Program-made: the position numbers and the translations under genes
Shown: piece after piece, positions 47,040 to 60,136 of the stretch
How the letters are laid out: the number at the start of each line of letters is the position of its first letter
Position numbering within the stretch: the stretch's first letter is position 1
The notes under the pieces: model-generated
Told to the model about the DNA's origin: nothing
The model's database searches: none
The model's input: the letters and a program-made list of their open reading frames with translations, nothing else
Assembly (NCBI GenBank): GCA_026874595.1
Contig: CM049316.1
Location: 63,781,176 to 63,845,175 of the forward strand
From: Sipunculus nudus
Lineage: Eukaryota > Annelida > Sipuncula > Golfingiida > Sipunculidae
Length of the DNA stretch: 64,000 bases
Direction of reading: 5' to 3'

Positions 47040-47345
47040 ATATACCTTTTATTGCCTGTGTGACACATTTAAATAAATGTAAAAGTATAAGGTTTTACAA
47101 AAAATTCGATACAATGTTTTCGCTAAATGTTACTTATGAACCAGGTTTAGATATATAATATTTTAGAGTAAACTCAGAAATTGAACGAAAGTCTAATTCT
47201 AATTATTAAAATATTTTATTACCAATATTTCATTTCCAAAAGCAGGGGTGATGATTACATTGAAAAAATTGAGGGGGATATAAATACCCCTAACCCCTAT
47301 GGTACTCCCCCCCCCCCCCCCCCCCGTATTGATTGACGCCCCTGT
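47040..47345 (+). repeat. Family B, copy
   Basis: TATACCTTTTATTGCCTGTGTGACACATTT, GAACCAGGTTTAGATATA, GGGGGATATAAATACCCC, poly(C) of about 19 and TTGATTGACGCCCCTG. Confidence 0.65.
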
Positions 47346-47349
47346 CAAA

Positions 47350-50300
47350 TACCGATTCGTGTAATGTCAGATCACGTTGGCTGTCATAGTATATCCCAGA
47401 ATGCATAGCGGAAACGGTATTCTACTCGCATTGCATGTTGCGGGTGTACCCGCTGCACTGCCAAGAATTTGGTGTTCATTATATATAGTAATTATATATA
47501 CGAAGTCTTGCTCTGTCTGTATACTGCTCAGACTTGTTAGATCTACAGAAATAGCTGGATAGCTGCACATATAAAATTAAGAAGTTTCACCTCCAACCAA
47601 GAAATCGGTAATTTGATTAATTGCTTTATGATCGACCGTTCAACGCCCCGAATTATGCTTATTAAAAGACTTTAAACGGCATTTTTTGTTCAAGGCTGGC
47701 AACCGCCCTAAAAGTACGACCATGGTCCGAGGTTTCAAGAAGGCATTTGACCAAAGTCACTGTTCGAGGTCAATTGTGATCAATATCTATATTTTAAAAT
47801 AAACTGCAATATGGACCATACAAATGAGATTAATTGAGATATGCTGATTTCTACTCATGGAATATATGACAAATATGTAGGAAATCGTGAAAATAAATGT
47901 CAAATACTTCAAAATATTGGATCTTTGTTACAGGATCATTTCAGTTCTATTTAGTTTTAGGTCCAAGTCCTATGTAAAATGACTCAAATGAGTTTTTTTT
48001 ACGCTTCCGAATGGTTCTTTTATTATTCGCCTTGATCTTCGCATTTTATGATCACATTCAAGGTCAGCAGGCCAAATGTAAACATATCATACAGAAACTA
48101 TTAATGCGTTTAAGGATCCTTATCCACCCGCTATATTTATTTCAAATGCATTTAGTTGGGATACTAAAATGAGCAGACACGTAATAGGAGAAAATACATA
48201 GCTTTTGGGTATTACCCCTTTGAAAGCTGAACAAGCTCGGGCGTTGTGGGGCCGACTTCAGCAGAGTCAATAAAGTCCATTGTAACAAAAATACGTTTAA
48301 GTATACTTTTATCAACACTGCTTTACATTCTATATCAACAAAAACACATGAAACTGGGCATGTTTACAAGCCTTTATTTAATTGTTCATATTCTCGATAA
48401 AGTTTCGAATTGCAAGGCCGTTTGTTTGAAAATAGCATCATATTTGTTTTGATGGGTCTGTTAATATTGGGTGCGTGGCGGCAGCGCAAGCGTGTCATTT
48501 GATTGCATGGTTCAATTGCCTTGTTAAAAATCCATGATATAACACGCTGGGTAGCATTTTGAAGCAAGGTCTTGTCAAAAAAAGAGCGAGGGGCCTGTCT
48601 ATAGCAAGATGAAAATCCTTCGTAATCTTAAATTAACTGCGGATAGTACACCTTTAAAAGAACTATGAGAATTTATTAACAAGCAATTATTTTAATACAT
48701 ATGTATATTCTAACATGCAATATTATATAAATCAATAACGTGCTATCAATGTAATGCAGTGTAACATGCAATAATTCTATAAAACAATCATGTTAAATTT
48801 AATGTTCGTGGCTACTGTAAATATGTTTGTAGGACAAGTAAACTATCATGTAAGGAAAGTAAAAGTTTAATGTTACTTCCCTGAGGAAACAGGGAGTTTA
48901 AACAGCTCATGTCGAGCTATGTTAGGCTGTAGCAACGCATATATTGTACCATATAACCTTTACAAAAATGAACAAAAAGGTAAACACGAGAAACTTGATA
49001 AATAATACATTGCTTAGCGGATGACAACGAGAAACATACAACGTTTGTAACATGTCTGACAAATTATGCTGATCGATAACACCCAGAATTTTCCCTTAAA
49101 CGTTCATACCACCAATTATGTAATTTGCTAAATGAGCCCTATTGACTCTTGCAGTCATTTGCAGCAAGTTATCGGCCCATATATTAGGGGAACTTTAAAT
49201 AATGTGCTGTATAGCACCAGGGCCAAGGTAATTATACGTATACGAAATGGTCTGACATGGTTATATATATTCAAAAGAGTGTGATGACAGATATCTGCAA
49301 ACATTGATCTATCTTTCTGTATGTTTATGCTTATTTGTACGTTATCGCACTGTTGAAATAAGAGGGCGCTGTCATTATTTGAATTATTAAAGGGACATAA
49401 TCAGGAACTAAATTATGCCTATTCTTTCACACTACCAGTTCAGTTTTGCTTTATACAAATGTTTCCCAGCAAAACCATCCAAGCACACGGTCTCATTTCT
49501 TCGCATACAGCTGTTTAACACCATGTTTTGGCTCGGCGTATTGGTAAACACAGTCTGTTTACAATAACAAGGCCGCGTGACCGGAGGTCCAATTAAGAGG
49601 GACATTACGCTGTGTTTCAGCCAGAAGAAACATGTATTTTTTGGGCCAAGTCAGACCGGGCATCCCCAGATTGACACGTGTTTTGGTTCAGCGATGCAAA
49701 CAGCCTCACGCGCTGTGTTTATGTTGACACCTTTCATCCCGCCCGGTCCACTGTTTTTAACAGTTGTTTACAGGAGTAAGCAAACGGTTTCAGGGCAATG
49801 GGCAATATTTTGACAGGAACATATTTATTTTAAAGCGAAGAAGCTATTTTTCGTGTTAACTCAACATGCTTTAAAGGTGATTAGACTCCTTTAATTTCTT
49901 TTCCTGATCCTCCATTGATTTATAAGATTAGCTTTACCAAAGCACGCCAAGGGGTTTCATGCTTTCATGCTTCTACTAGATTTTTCTTTTATTTTCTATA
50001 AATATATCCGACAAGGAGGTTATACTTTCATCCTTTTCTGTTTGTATGCTTACACTTTTGTCTGTTGATACCAAGATTACGCAATACAGCTGAAACGGAT
50101 TATTATAATTCTTTGAGAGTTGTCACATGTCGGTGCGGATCCGAATTAAGTAGCGGACCTTGTTGGATTGTTGTTCCTTGGCAGGGGTTGGGTTTGGAGG
50201 GCGGGGGGAGGCGCTCGTCAGTGAAGCACTCTAGTTTTAAGCGGTGTGTTTGTGTGTGTTTGTTGTTGTTGTTGGTGAGGGGGGGGGGGGGGGGTTCAGT

Positions 50301-52140
50301 ATCAGACGACAACGAGGGAGTAATATTCTGTATTTCAGATGTATATACTGTACAACTTCCGATGAAAGAGAACTAATAGCCAGGCCTATATAGTCAGACT
50401 TAGTCCATCCACTGTTTTGCCCCCCTCCCCCCCCCCCCCCACACCTCGCTTAGGAGACGAGGCCCTTTACGGGTTGATGGTTGATGAATCTATTTATTTC
50501 TTCTATAATAATATTTCATTCTAATCATTTTCGGTGCACTTTCTATTTCGTGCCCCCCCCCCCCCCCACCGAGAGCAAATCATCGACTAGAATTGTTATA
50601 ATAACGTTTTCTTTCTTTCCTGTTTTGTGTTTGCGCTTGATCTTGAATACGGCTAAATTTCAAAATTTTTTAAACGTTTAGATGAATGTGTAAACGTCAT
50701 ATAGGCGACAAATGTAAATCTTTATTTATTCATGTCCTTGCTCTTTTTTCAAGCACGACCATTCCGTATCGATTTCCCTAATATCGCCCGCCTGTTTTAT
50801 TTTATTTTATTTTTTATATTTTTTGGGGGTTGGGGGGAGGGGGGGGGGGTGGGGAGGTGAGTGGTCACCGAGTTATCGTCGACGATTGAAAATATCTAGC
50901 TTCGCATTCCATTTGACATATTAATAATGTCCTTTGTCTTGCTGCTACATCTGTTTATTACATGTTATTTCAGTAGGAATATGACCGATATATGCGAAAA
51001 TAAAATTATACCCATGAAAATCTTTTACTACGAAAAGACTAGATAAAATTGTCTTATGGACAATATTTTAATTTAAAATTAAGATCGGACGAATAATGAG
51101 TTGGATTATCAATATTATGATTAAGAATTTTCTTCTGTGAAAAAATCTAATATTTACGGATTTTTTTATGAGATTATATATTATAAGGTTTCAAAGTTTT
51201 CAAAGTAGAATTGACCACACAATCTCTCTCTGTCTCTCTCTCTCTCTGTACCTGTCTCTTTCTCATACACACATGTACTGATTGGAGTATCACTTTTTAA
51301 CATATTTGTCTTAATTTTATCCCCGCTAGGGCATCGGGTATTACATTCGGATATTCAGTGTACATTTCATCCTTTGCGGCATAGCATTTAATTATATGCA
51401 TTAAGACGTATTAAACGTTACACATACTATCCCGAACAGATATTCACGTGTAATCCATAAGGCTATACCCATACACACAAAAAAATAATTGTATTACGGA
51501 CTCTGAGCCAAAAATATGATGCGACTGAGCAATTGCTTTTCTAATTTACGGAAGGAGACAAATAGGTTGGATTGTGCAAACTACCCAAGAAATCTCCCAA
51601 AATCGGCTTCAGCTCCTGAAATTTATTATTTAATCAACACACAATTTAGCCCATTTCCATAACTAATAATATTTTTAAAGGAATCGAGACAGAAGCGCTA
51701 ATTAGTAATGTTACCGAACACCGGGTTCTCATGTGATAAAAATGATCCACGAAAACGTAGAACAAATATTTTCTTTCTTGTGGCCTAACAAGATGACATG
51801 TACTGTATCTTCTCTAAAACTTACCTGTCAGATTTCCAAAGTAAAATGAACCATCAAAATCGTCAATCACAGCTGCATATACTAATCCCACGCTTATTCA
51901 TGATCAAACAAATTGAATTGGACATGAATAAAAACTTGCAGTTTTACCGTTTTATCTTTCTTCAAGCCACTCCTGCTAAACGCTAAAAACCACAAACTCT
52001 ATGGAATCAATGGGGAAAATTACTCCATTATGAGGACACATTGGACATCGTTCCCGAAATTTTAAGACACAAAACGGGAATATTCGAGGTGTGGCTACGT
52101 AGCTGCGAAGCAACAGTTGTTTATCTCCATCGTCGAATAT
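47350..52140. other. Intergenic, no supported gene
   Basis: Short frames only. Homopolymer runs: poly(G) near 50280-50294 and 50838-50850, poly(C) near 50423-50440 and 50554-50567; (TC)n near 51224-51246. Confidence 0.45.
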
Positions 52141-52479
52141 AAGGCAAAAAAAAAGGTTTGGTTTTCAGGCACTTTTTCAAGATGTCAGTATATGCGAGGG
52201 CGATTTTTTAAACCTTTTTTTGTATGTTTCTATAAGAATTTAATATGACCAAGGAAAAGCATTATGATAACAGATTTGTTTTGCTAAACAAGTAAAATCA
52301 CTACATGACAAAAAAATCTGATCAAAATTGTATTATTTTACCTTCTTGAAAGAAATTTCCGAGCGTCTGAAACTCAAAATTGTTAACTTTGTATTGAAAT
52401 TAAAATAAAAATTTTGTTGTGAGGGGGGATAGAATTGACGCGCATGGTGCCTGAGAACCCTACATTAATTTTTTAGCCT
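52141..52479 (+). mobile_element. MITE family A, copy 3
   Basis: 339 bp, same orientation and interior as the copy at 12691. AATAT lies on both sides (52136-52140 and 52480-52484), a possible 5-bp target duplication, though a match in A+T-rich DNA is weak evidence. Confidence 0.85.
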
Positions 52480-52484
52480 AATAT

Positions 52485-54898
52485 GGAGATTATTATAAGT
52501 AGTAGTTATGGTAGCCGTAACAACCAGACTCAGTAGGCAATCAGATAATTGGGCTGGTAAACCTACTCGAGTCGTGATGCATATAAAATATCGAGGAATG
52601 TATCGCAGTGGTCTTGCATCAAGTAGCATTCATATTGTGGTAAACGGCCCAAAATATTATGCAAAGAAGGACGACTTAACACAATAGTAATCATGGGAGC
52701 TCACAACCAAACTGAAATACCGTAACCATGGACACGGGTCATTACCTGTATCGCCTGCAAGTTGCATGCGTCCTGTAACCAGTAGGATCCATGCTTGTGT
52801 TCATGCGGTCATAAATTCAACAAACATGCCGAGTGGGTTTACCAATGTGCACGGTTAAAACGGATTTTTTCTCGCTCATGTTTTGCATCGTAATTTAAAC
52901 TTATAAGGCGGTTATGTAGAAGTGTTAATATTTATCATCAAGGCGCCGTACTTCTAAAAAAACATTCAAACAAATATACTAAATAAATTAAACGGGCAAA
53001 ATAAACTATAACTAATGACCAGTAAATCACCAGAAACTACAAATAGTATTCTTCAATATATGGATAGGTCTTAAAGCGACTTTAAGAACAAGTCAGTTTT
53101 TCGGAGCATCGAATACCGTGTTTGGCTAAATTTTTGCGATATTAATTTTATTCTATCGTTGTTTTGCGGTGGTTTACTTTCCCCACTTAGCGGTTATACA
53201 CAGCAGTCGTTCAAGACATCCTTTCGTGTGCAACCGCTGCTTTCTGAGGCCAGGTTCTCTGGGCACAGAATTGTAATAAGACCACTCATATAGCATTGTG
53301 CATCCAGCCAATATTCTAAACATGCGACACCCGATCTGATTGGTCTGATAACCCCGTTTCTGGCATAGAGCCAATAATAAGACCGAATGGGTCCCGGTGT
53401 GATCAAAACAACGAGAGCGGGTGTCGCATGTTTAGATTTTGGCTGGATGAAAAGTGCAATATCAGTTGTCTGATCACAATTCTGTGCTCTGCGCAAACCC
53501 TGGTGTTCCTGTCCAAGGAGCCTTGCCAAAGCAAGCAGCGGTTACACACGAAAGACGACTGCAATGAGGAGCGTAGCGAAGGTTCTGTTTACGCGATCAG
53601 TATCCTGCACCCACAATGATAATTCAGTATGTAATCTAAAGCCTTAGATTTGGCGGGGATCCAGAGAAAGAAGAGAAATTCTTGTTCCCATCATGGAAGA
53701 TCTGATATAATTTATTTTGTCAATCTTTGATTTACATGTCACGTAAAATAATATGATCATTTATATTATCAATATTTTGCCTTTTGACTTTAAAACCTGC
53801 AGGCGTAGTCACATGGACAACATACTTCAAGTGGAAGTGAGGCTACACCTCTTTAGATGAGGCGTCTTTAATTGTACATGAAGTTTTCATTTTCAGAATA
53901 ATATCTCTTTCGCGAGCCCTCGCGAATGATAAGCCAAACATAGTATTTAAAGGGAGCTTGTTCCAAATTTCTGGAAATACATTATCAAAAGCCCTGCCAC
54001 CAAACGTCGATACATATATTCACTTCTACCTGTATACAAGTTCACCTGTGCCGATTGTTTATAGGACCCGAGAGCACGACTATGCACGAGATATATGATG
54101 TAATGAGACAAGTTCATATACGTTTTTTTGGTGCTAGGCCATGCAAATCCCGATATGTTATTCATAAGGCAGCTTTTGTTTTGCATTACATGCTGATGTA
54201 TTGGTAGCCAATGTGTATCAATAACAAAAATGGTGTTACATGATGATACCTATTGGCATCAAATATGACACGGACTGTGATACTGTTTTGAACAGACTAC
54301 AGTTTATCTAGGGTGTTGTACAAGATGACAGACCATCAAGTAAAGAATTGCTCATTCCAAGACATGACGTAGTTGCCGCCTGCACAAGAAGCTGAGTCGT
54401 TCTACGAGAAAGATAATGCGTTATTTTAGCAGTATGTCGTCAATATAAATATGCACTCTTTGCGACGGCATTTATATGAGGGCTCATAAGTAAATGTCCA
54501 TTAAAGACGACATCCAGATAGCAAACGGATATACTGGGTACGATCTTGCTATTGCCAATAAGGATGTACGGCAAAATAAATGATTTTTTTGTTGTTGGTT
54601 CTTAATTAATTAACAGTACCCAGTTTCTTCCTCATTCAGTGCGAGGAAAGTTTGAGTCATCAAAGCTTTTCTGGCAGATCCTCTCTTCCGGGTATTGGTA
54701 CAACTGCGTATCATCAGTATACAGGTGAGAGCAGATGTCGTGATCCCAAATGAAGATCAGCTAAATGCAGTGTGTATAATTTACGTTGTGACGAGAATTG
54801 ACGTCACCCATGCATATGTGTAAAAATGGCGTCAATTTATCTTCAAGGTTGGGAGATGACTCTTAGGCGTGATATAGGGTACAAACTTTTTATAAACG
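52485..54898. other. Intergenic apart from the foldback element
   Basis: No gene, RNA or splice-supported exon recognised outside 53203-53562. Confidence 0.4.
53203..53562. mobile_element. Foldback element with ~130-145-bp arms
   Basis: Left arm 53203-53332 and right arm 53419-53562 are inverted copies (GCAGTCG...TTTCGTGTG...AACCGCTGCTT...ATCCAGCCAA...ACATGCGACACCC) around an 86-bp centre. Relatives lie at 20025-20165 (one arm) and 46490-46760 (centre and arms). Confidence 0.82.
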
Positions 54899-54952
<54 letters not shown>

Positions 54953-55265
54953 TATTGTCTATTTGACACATTTAAAATAGTATACAATTCATACAAATGT
55001 ATTAGGTTTAAAAAAATAGGTTATTATGTTTCCAGTAAAGATTAATTCGTAACCAGGTTTAAACATATCATTTTTCATAGCAAACTCAACAGCGGAACCA
55101 AACTCTCTAGCTTAGAATATTAATATATGTTATTTTCAATGTATAAGTATTTTGATTTTAACAGCAGGGGATGATTTTATTTTCCACCACCCCCCCCCCC
55201 CCCCAGGCCCTTGCTCAAAAATGTGTGGGGGGATATAACCCCCCCCCCCTTACTGACTTCCCTGT
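54899..55265 (+). repeat. Family B, copy with (AT)n
   Basis: (AT)n at 54899-54947, then TATACCTTTTATTGTCTATTTGACAC, GTAACCAGGTTTAAACATA, GGGGGGATATAACCCCCC and CTGACTTCCCTG. Confidence 0.65.
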
Positions 55266-55668
55266 GTGTATCGGATTTAGGAGTAATACATTTCTGTCTG
55301 GTCTCTCTGGTACAAACTTTGATTTTGAATGGTTTATTTGCTCAAAGTTTAATTATAAAGATTTACTAATTCAAAGTTTAGATGCAGCTGGATAGGAATC
55401 CAGGTACCTAGTTATTTCATTTCTTTGTATTTACATATCTTATGGTTTTACCCCACTTATTTACTGTTTCATACTTCTGTTGGTTTTTGTGTGTTGAAAC
55501 TGCAAAAAGTTCAATGGATGGCCAGGGGGTTGTGCCAGGAAAATATACTCCTGAATATTTTAACTAATTCAGGTCGGTCAGAGACTCGGATTGTCACAAA
55601 CTGTGGCCCAAACAAAAAAAAACTATCCCACGATCATCCCACAGCCACCAGTGACCACCAGTGACATG

Positions 55669-56270
55669 TTGTGGGACTTCTGGTTGCGAATTGTCGTGCG
55701 AATATTTCACAAATGTCGTGCGAATGTCTTGTGAACATCGTACGACGGGTATGCGAACTCCAGCCGAATTTTTGGCCAAACACTCGTACGATGTTCATAA
55801 ACATGTCGTAAATAGTGTGATTGCAAGTGAAAAATGTCGCTAATTCGCGTATTTTCTCGCAATTGTCGTGTCTCTAACTAGTCGCAAGCTGTCGCAGCCC
55901 AGTGAGATACTACCTGTACGACCAGCGCAAAAGGCTATCCATGACAATCTTGCGACTGATCATATGTTGTCGTACGATAGTCTTACGACTGCCACAAGAT
56001 CATTTCATGGCCAAGCGCTGGTCACAGGGGCATATTGTTGGTTTCGACTAGGTAAAACCATCCTTGTAATAATCTGCCTCGGCTCAAAGACAATTCACGA
56101 TTAGGTACGACTATACCAGTGATGGGGATGTACTTGTAAATGATAACGACCCTTTTTCCTCCCATGATCTTTCCCGATCACCAGCGATCACCGTACGATA
56201 GTCTTACGATAATCCGTGACTTCCTACGATTGCAGTTCGTAACTATTCGCAACGGGTCGTATCCCCAGGT
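55669..56270. mobile_element. hAT-like non-autonomous element, 602 bp, with 8-bp target duplication
   Basis: GTGACATG flanks it exactly (55661-55668 and 56271-56278). The ends share GTTGCGAAT in inverted orientation. The interior is full of CGTACGA and related strings (for example GTCGTACGATAGTCTTACGA). The 8-bp duplication points to hAT; no transposase is encoded. Confidence 0.65.
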
Positions 56271-56334
56271 GTGACATGGCCTTTATAAACCTGGCTTCAA
56301 CTTTTTGCTAACATATTGACTGTTTTCAGCCCAG

Positions 56335-56513
56335 GTTCTGGTAGCACTTGTGCTTCGGGCTTTTCATACATGGCCGCTGCTATTGTATATGGAGTTTGGC
56401 TGCGCGATATAACCGATATATCGGTATATCACGGTACGACAATTAGCGGGAAGCCTTGCTACGTGGTACACAGCTGTACACCACCTATACCATCTAGTTG
56501 TGCGAAATCATAG
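56335..56513 (+). CDS. Candidate 3'-terminal exon, unknown protein
   Basis: After gactgttttcag a frame of about 59 codons stays open to a TAG. It encodes STCASGFSYMAAAIVYG, an RDITDISVY stretch and a CYVVHSC...SSC tail with four cysteines in all. The composition looks coding and the acceptor is good, but no upstream exon was found, and it sits directly after a hAT-like element. Entry phase would be 2. No family recognised. Confidence 0.25.
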
Positions 56514-56689
56514 TCCAAAATTCTCTTACTGGGAAATTTAAAAAATTATCTTAATGCCGACGAAACTTTGATTTAAATGTTTCCTTTAAGTACATTACTT
56601 AGAACATGTAGTATGTAATTTAGTCATATTTTCTTTTGTGATGTCATTTTGTTTACCACGGTAATGAATTATAAACATCATATAAAAAG

Positions 56690-56693
<4 letters not shown>

Positions 56694-56754
<61 letters not shown>
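56694..56754. repeat. (TA)n microsatellite
   Basis: About 30 TA units, between the candidate exon and the TA-target MITE. Confidence 0.92.
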
Positions 56755-56758
<4 letters not shown>

Positions 56759-56909
56759 CAGTAAAACATAATTATTTCATGTAAACTTTACCATGAAAGT
56801 ATCAATACGCTACAACATATCGCAATATATTGCAATTAGAAAATTGTAAGCGATAACCAGTCCTAGCACTGAGGAAAGTACACCTCATGCAAAATCGGAA
56901 CGTTTTCTA

Positions 56910-57441
56910 TAGTCTGTTCCACAAAAGGGTGCCCATTGAAATTTGGCAATATTTTTCACAAACTGGCAGATTAATATTAGATGGCAAGTTGCAATTAAGG
57001 AATGAGGTGTTTGCCTAAGTTACTATAATTAAATTATAATCATACCTAGCAAAATATTAAAGCAATGCAATTAAAACCATATCTGATAAAACAGTCTTTT
57101 TTTACAACACCTCAACCAAATTCATGAAGGTCAAGGTCACTGGTCACATGCTCAAACACGTGCATTTCAAAGCTCCTGATTTGGCTAATAACTGGTCATA
57201 AATATTCTAAAAAATACAGTTGTCTGCAACCTATGGCAGACGCCATATCACTTAATTGGCCACAAGATTCAGAAGAACCATAGGGTTGCAAAATATTAAT
57301 ATTGGATTTTGTTATGAGGTTTTACATCTCACATTAGGCCATTGGTCCCTCATCAGCTTTAAGGTCAGAATATGTAACAATATTTGAGTTTAAGAGAATA
57401 AAGGCCAAATTTCAATGGGCACCCTTTTGTGGGACAGACTA
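56910..57441. mobile_element. Tc1/mariner-type MITE, 532 bp, TA target
   Basis: Terminal inverted repeats of about 38 bp (TAGTCTGTTCCACAAAAGGG and its near-perfect reverse complement), with TA on both sides (56908-56909 and 57442-57443). The interior has AAGGTCAAGGTCACTGGTCA near 57126. No transposase coding seen. Confidence 0.85.
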
Positions 57442-57779
57442 TACCAGATCTGAGACAAGAAAATAATGATATGAGCAAGCAAAGAGTATTCAGATAAGTG
57501 ACGTGTTAACTGTTTTGACCTTGAGTGGATCCGAAAATGGTAATAAGCCATATCGTCTATCAAACAATATTTCAGATGAAAAGCGGGGAAGTTTACACAG
57601 GGAATTCCGTAGGCTTCGGCTGCTTATTAATCTACGAAAATATTTCCCGCCGAACAAAACCGGAGTCACGAGGTCATGATCACCCAGGCTCCTTGTGTCA
57701 CTGGGTCGCTCCTTGTGTCAGGCCTCATTTCATGCAAGCATGATTGATATAACCCCTGTCACATGTTACGATTAATGAG

Positions 57780-58208
57780 AAATGCCGCGATTATTTCTAT
57801 TATTGAATTATTATTACTTAATTATTTTTACTAAATGATTTTTATTATCAAATTCATAATAATTATAATTATAATCATAATTATTTTAATTTTTATTAAA
57901 TAATTATTAAGGTATTATTATATCATTATTAAATTATTATTGAATTATTATTAAATTAATATTAGTGGTAGACGAAGTAGTAGATTAAAGAATATCTATT
58001 ATTTTTTTATTATTAAAATCATAAATTTATAATTATAATTATAATAATTATTACATTTTTATTGAATTATCATAAAATTATTATCAAATTATTCTTAATT
58101 GTTAAATTAATATTAAATAATTATTAGTGGTAGAAGAAGTAGAAGATTATAGAATTATTATTATTATCTTTATTATTATTATTATTATTATTTTTGTTAT
58201 ATTTATCA

Positions 58209-58267
<59 letters not shown>

Positions 58268-58289
58268 TTTGTTATATTTATTATTATTA

Positions 58290-58352
<63 letters not shown>

Positions 58353-58373
58353 TTATTATTGTTATATTTATTA

Positions 58374-58434
<61 letters not shown>

Positions 58435-58440
58435 TTATAG
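57780..58440. repeat. A+T-rich tract ending in a ~300-bp (TTA)n microsatellite
   Basis: ATTATT-rich from 57780; near-pure TTA from about 58150 to 58434 with TTT interruptions. Poly-Ile, poly-Leu and poly-Asn frames are artefacts. Confidence 0.93.
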
Positions 58441-60136
58441 TAAGCATTTAAAAAAAACTGATATATAGATATTGATAGAAATAATTTTATATGACATCCT
58501 AAAAATTAAAATAATTGACATGACTGACTGGAGGTGAAGCTATAAAGCTTTCAGCTTAAACCTCATGCAAGAAAAGGAGGCGAAAATACCACAGTGCAGA
58601 AAATACATGAACTAAAAGAAATCTGCGAGGCTCGCGCCTTATATTTCTTAAATCTGATCCATAATATCAGTCACATGCAGGGCATTTAAATTGGTTCATT
58701 TAATCGCCGGGTGACGCACCCTTTGACCTTCTCTGTCGAACTACTCTCTAGGACAATGTGGCAGCGACCTTGATACATCCGAGGTTAAAATACGAATTCG
58801 GCCGAGGTGTTTCTAGTAGGCGGAGAGCAATCTCTATAATAATTGTTTCCTATTTATAATCGAAGTCAGAGTGGCAAGCCGATGTGACCATACACCGTTT
58901 TCAATTACACCTTCGCCAAGTGGCGGGAGGTATTCCGTTTAACCCTTGGTTATTTGTGTGTGCACTTTTACACTACACATTCTAAACACATTTTAATGAA
59001 GTTTTCTTGAGGGATCAGAATAATACTCAAGGAAGAAAACATTTAAGTTTGGACCTAATCTGAATCCCGATAATATGTTTCATTTCAAAGGATTCCATCA
59101 CATAGTTACATCGGCTATAACAGAGCTACTTATCTTTCTAAGGGGTGGCTTTGTTCCAGAGGAAACTTTGGGCGCGTTAGGGAACCATGCATGACTGATG
59201 TGTAGGCCTACACTGCAAAGCATGATGAAGATTTTTTTTTCAATTGATCTCAGAATAAAGAAATAAGATGGACACCGGCACTAGCACCAGTACAAATATT
59301 GAACATGTGTAGGGCACATTTTTCGCAAATTCAACGCAAACTAACAAAAATAAAAGCTGTCATCTTATCTATGAAGAATCGGTACATGAATCTACAAAGA
59401 GTTCGGCACGAAGAATCTACAAATGAATCGGAACGAAGAATGTACAAATGAATCGGCACGAAGAATCTACGAAAGAAATCGGCACAAAGAATCTACAAAA
59501 GAAGTCGGCACTAAGAATCTACAAAAGAAATCGGCACGAAGAATCTACAAATGAATCGGCTCGAAGAATCTATAAAAGAAATCGGCACGAAAAATTAATA
59601 AAATAAATCGGCACGGAGAATCTACAAAAGAAATCGCCACTCTCCTATCAAACAATCCTACGGATTTTCCTGCCGGAAAAGGATCGGTCGTCAAAATTAG
59701 TAAAGGCTTAATACTGAAAAGAGTTCGGCAATATTTTAATCGGAATATGCTGCACTGTTTCACTGATGATAATGTCATATGGTAGTATGTTCCTGTCCAA
59801 TCTATCATAGCTGATGAAATAAATGTATGTTAATTATTTAGGTATGAATATTTGCACTTAAGGACTTTTCTCGCCTTTAAATGTAAAGTCCCTGTTGGCC
59901 TATTGCGGCAGAACATAAAGTTTCAGCACGGGAGTCTACAATGCCATTTACAGTTTTAAAGACCTAAAGGTCTCTCCTTCGTTCGGATAATGATTGACTA
60001 AATACATGAAAGGTTAAGCATTTATACTGGACTTGTAGTCCTAATTGATTCGTGATCCCAGTCATACGGAGAACTGCAATGCAGCGGCTATCCATTGAGT
60101 TTCATCGATATCGCTGTACACAGGCAGGACTCTTAA
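58441..60136. other. Intergenic left of the BEL/Pao element
   Basis: Contains the minisatellite at 59390-59640; no gene recognised otherwise. Confidence 0.45.
59390..59640. repeat. 28-31-bp minisatellite, ~9 units
   Basis: Unit ATCGGCACGAAGAATCTACA plus AA(AG)AA; unit length alternates because of small indels. An open frame on the minus strand here is a by-product. Confidence 0.88.

Noticed and set aside
50065-50376. 103-codon frame with Cys and Gly runs
   Set aside because: Built from GT- and poly(G)-rich low-complexity sequence.
58124-58468. Poly-Asn, poly-Ile and poly-Leu open frames
   Set aside because: Translations of the (TTA)n microsatellite; no initiation or splice context.
59545-59808. 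Minus-strand 87-codon frame
   Set aside because: Runs through the 28-31-bp minisatellite; by-product of the repeat.
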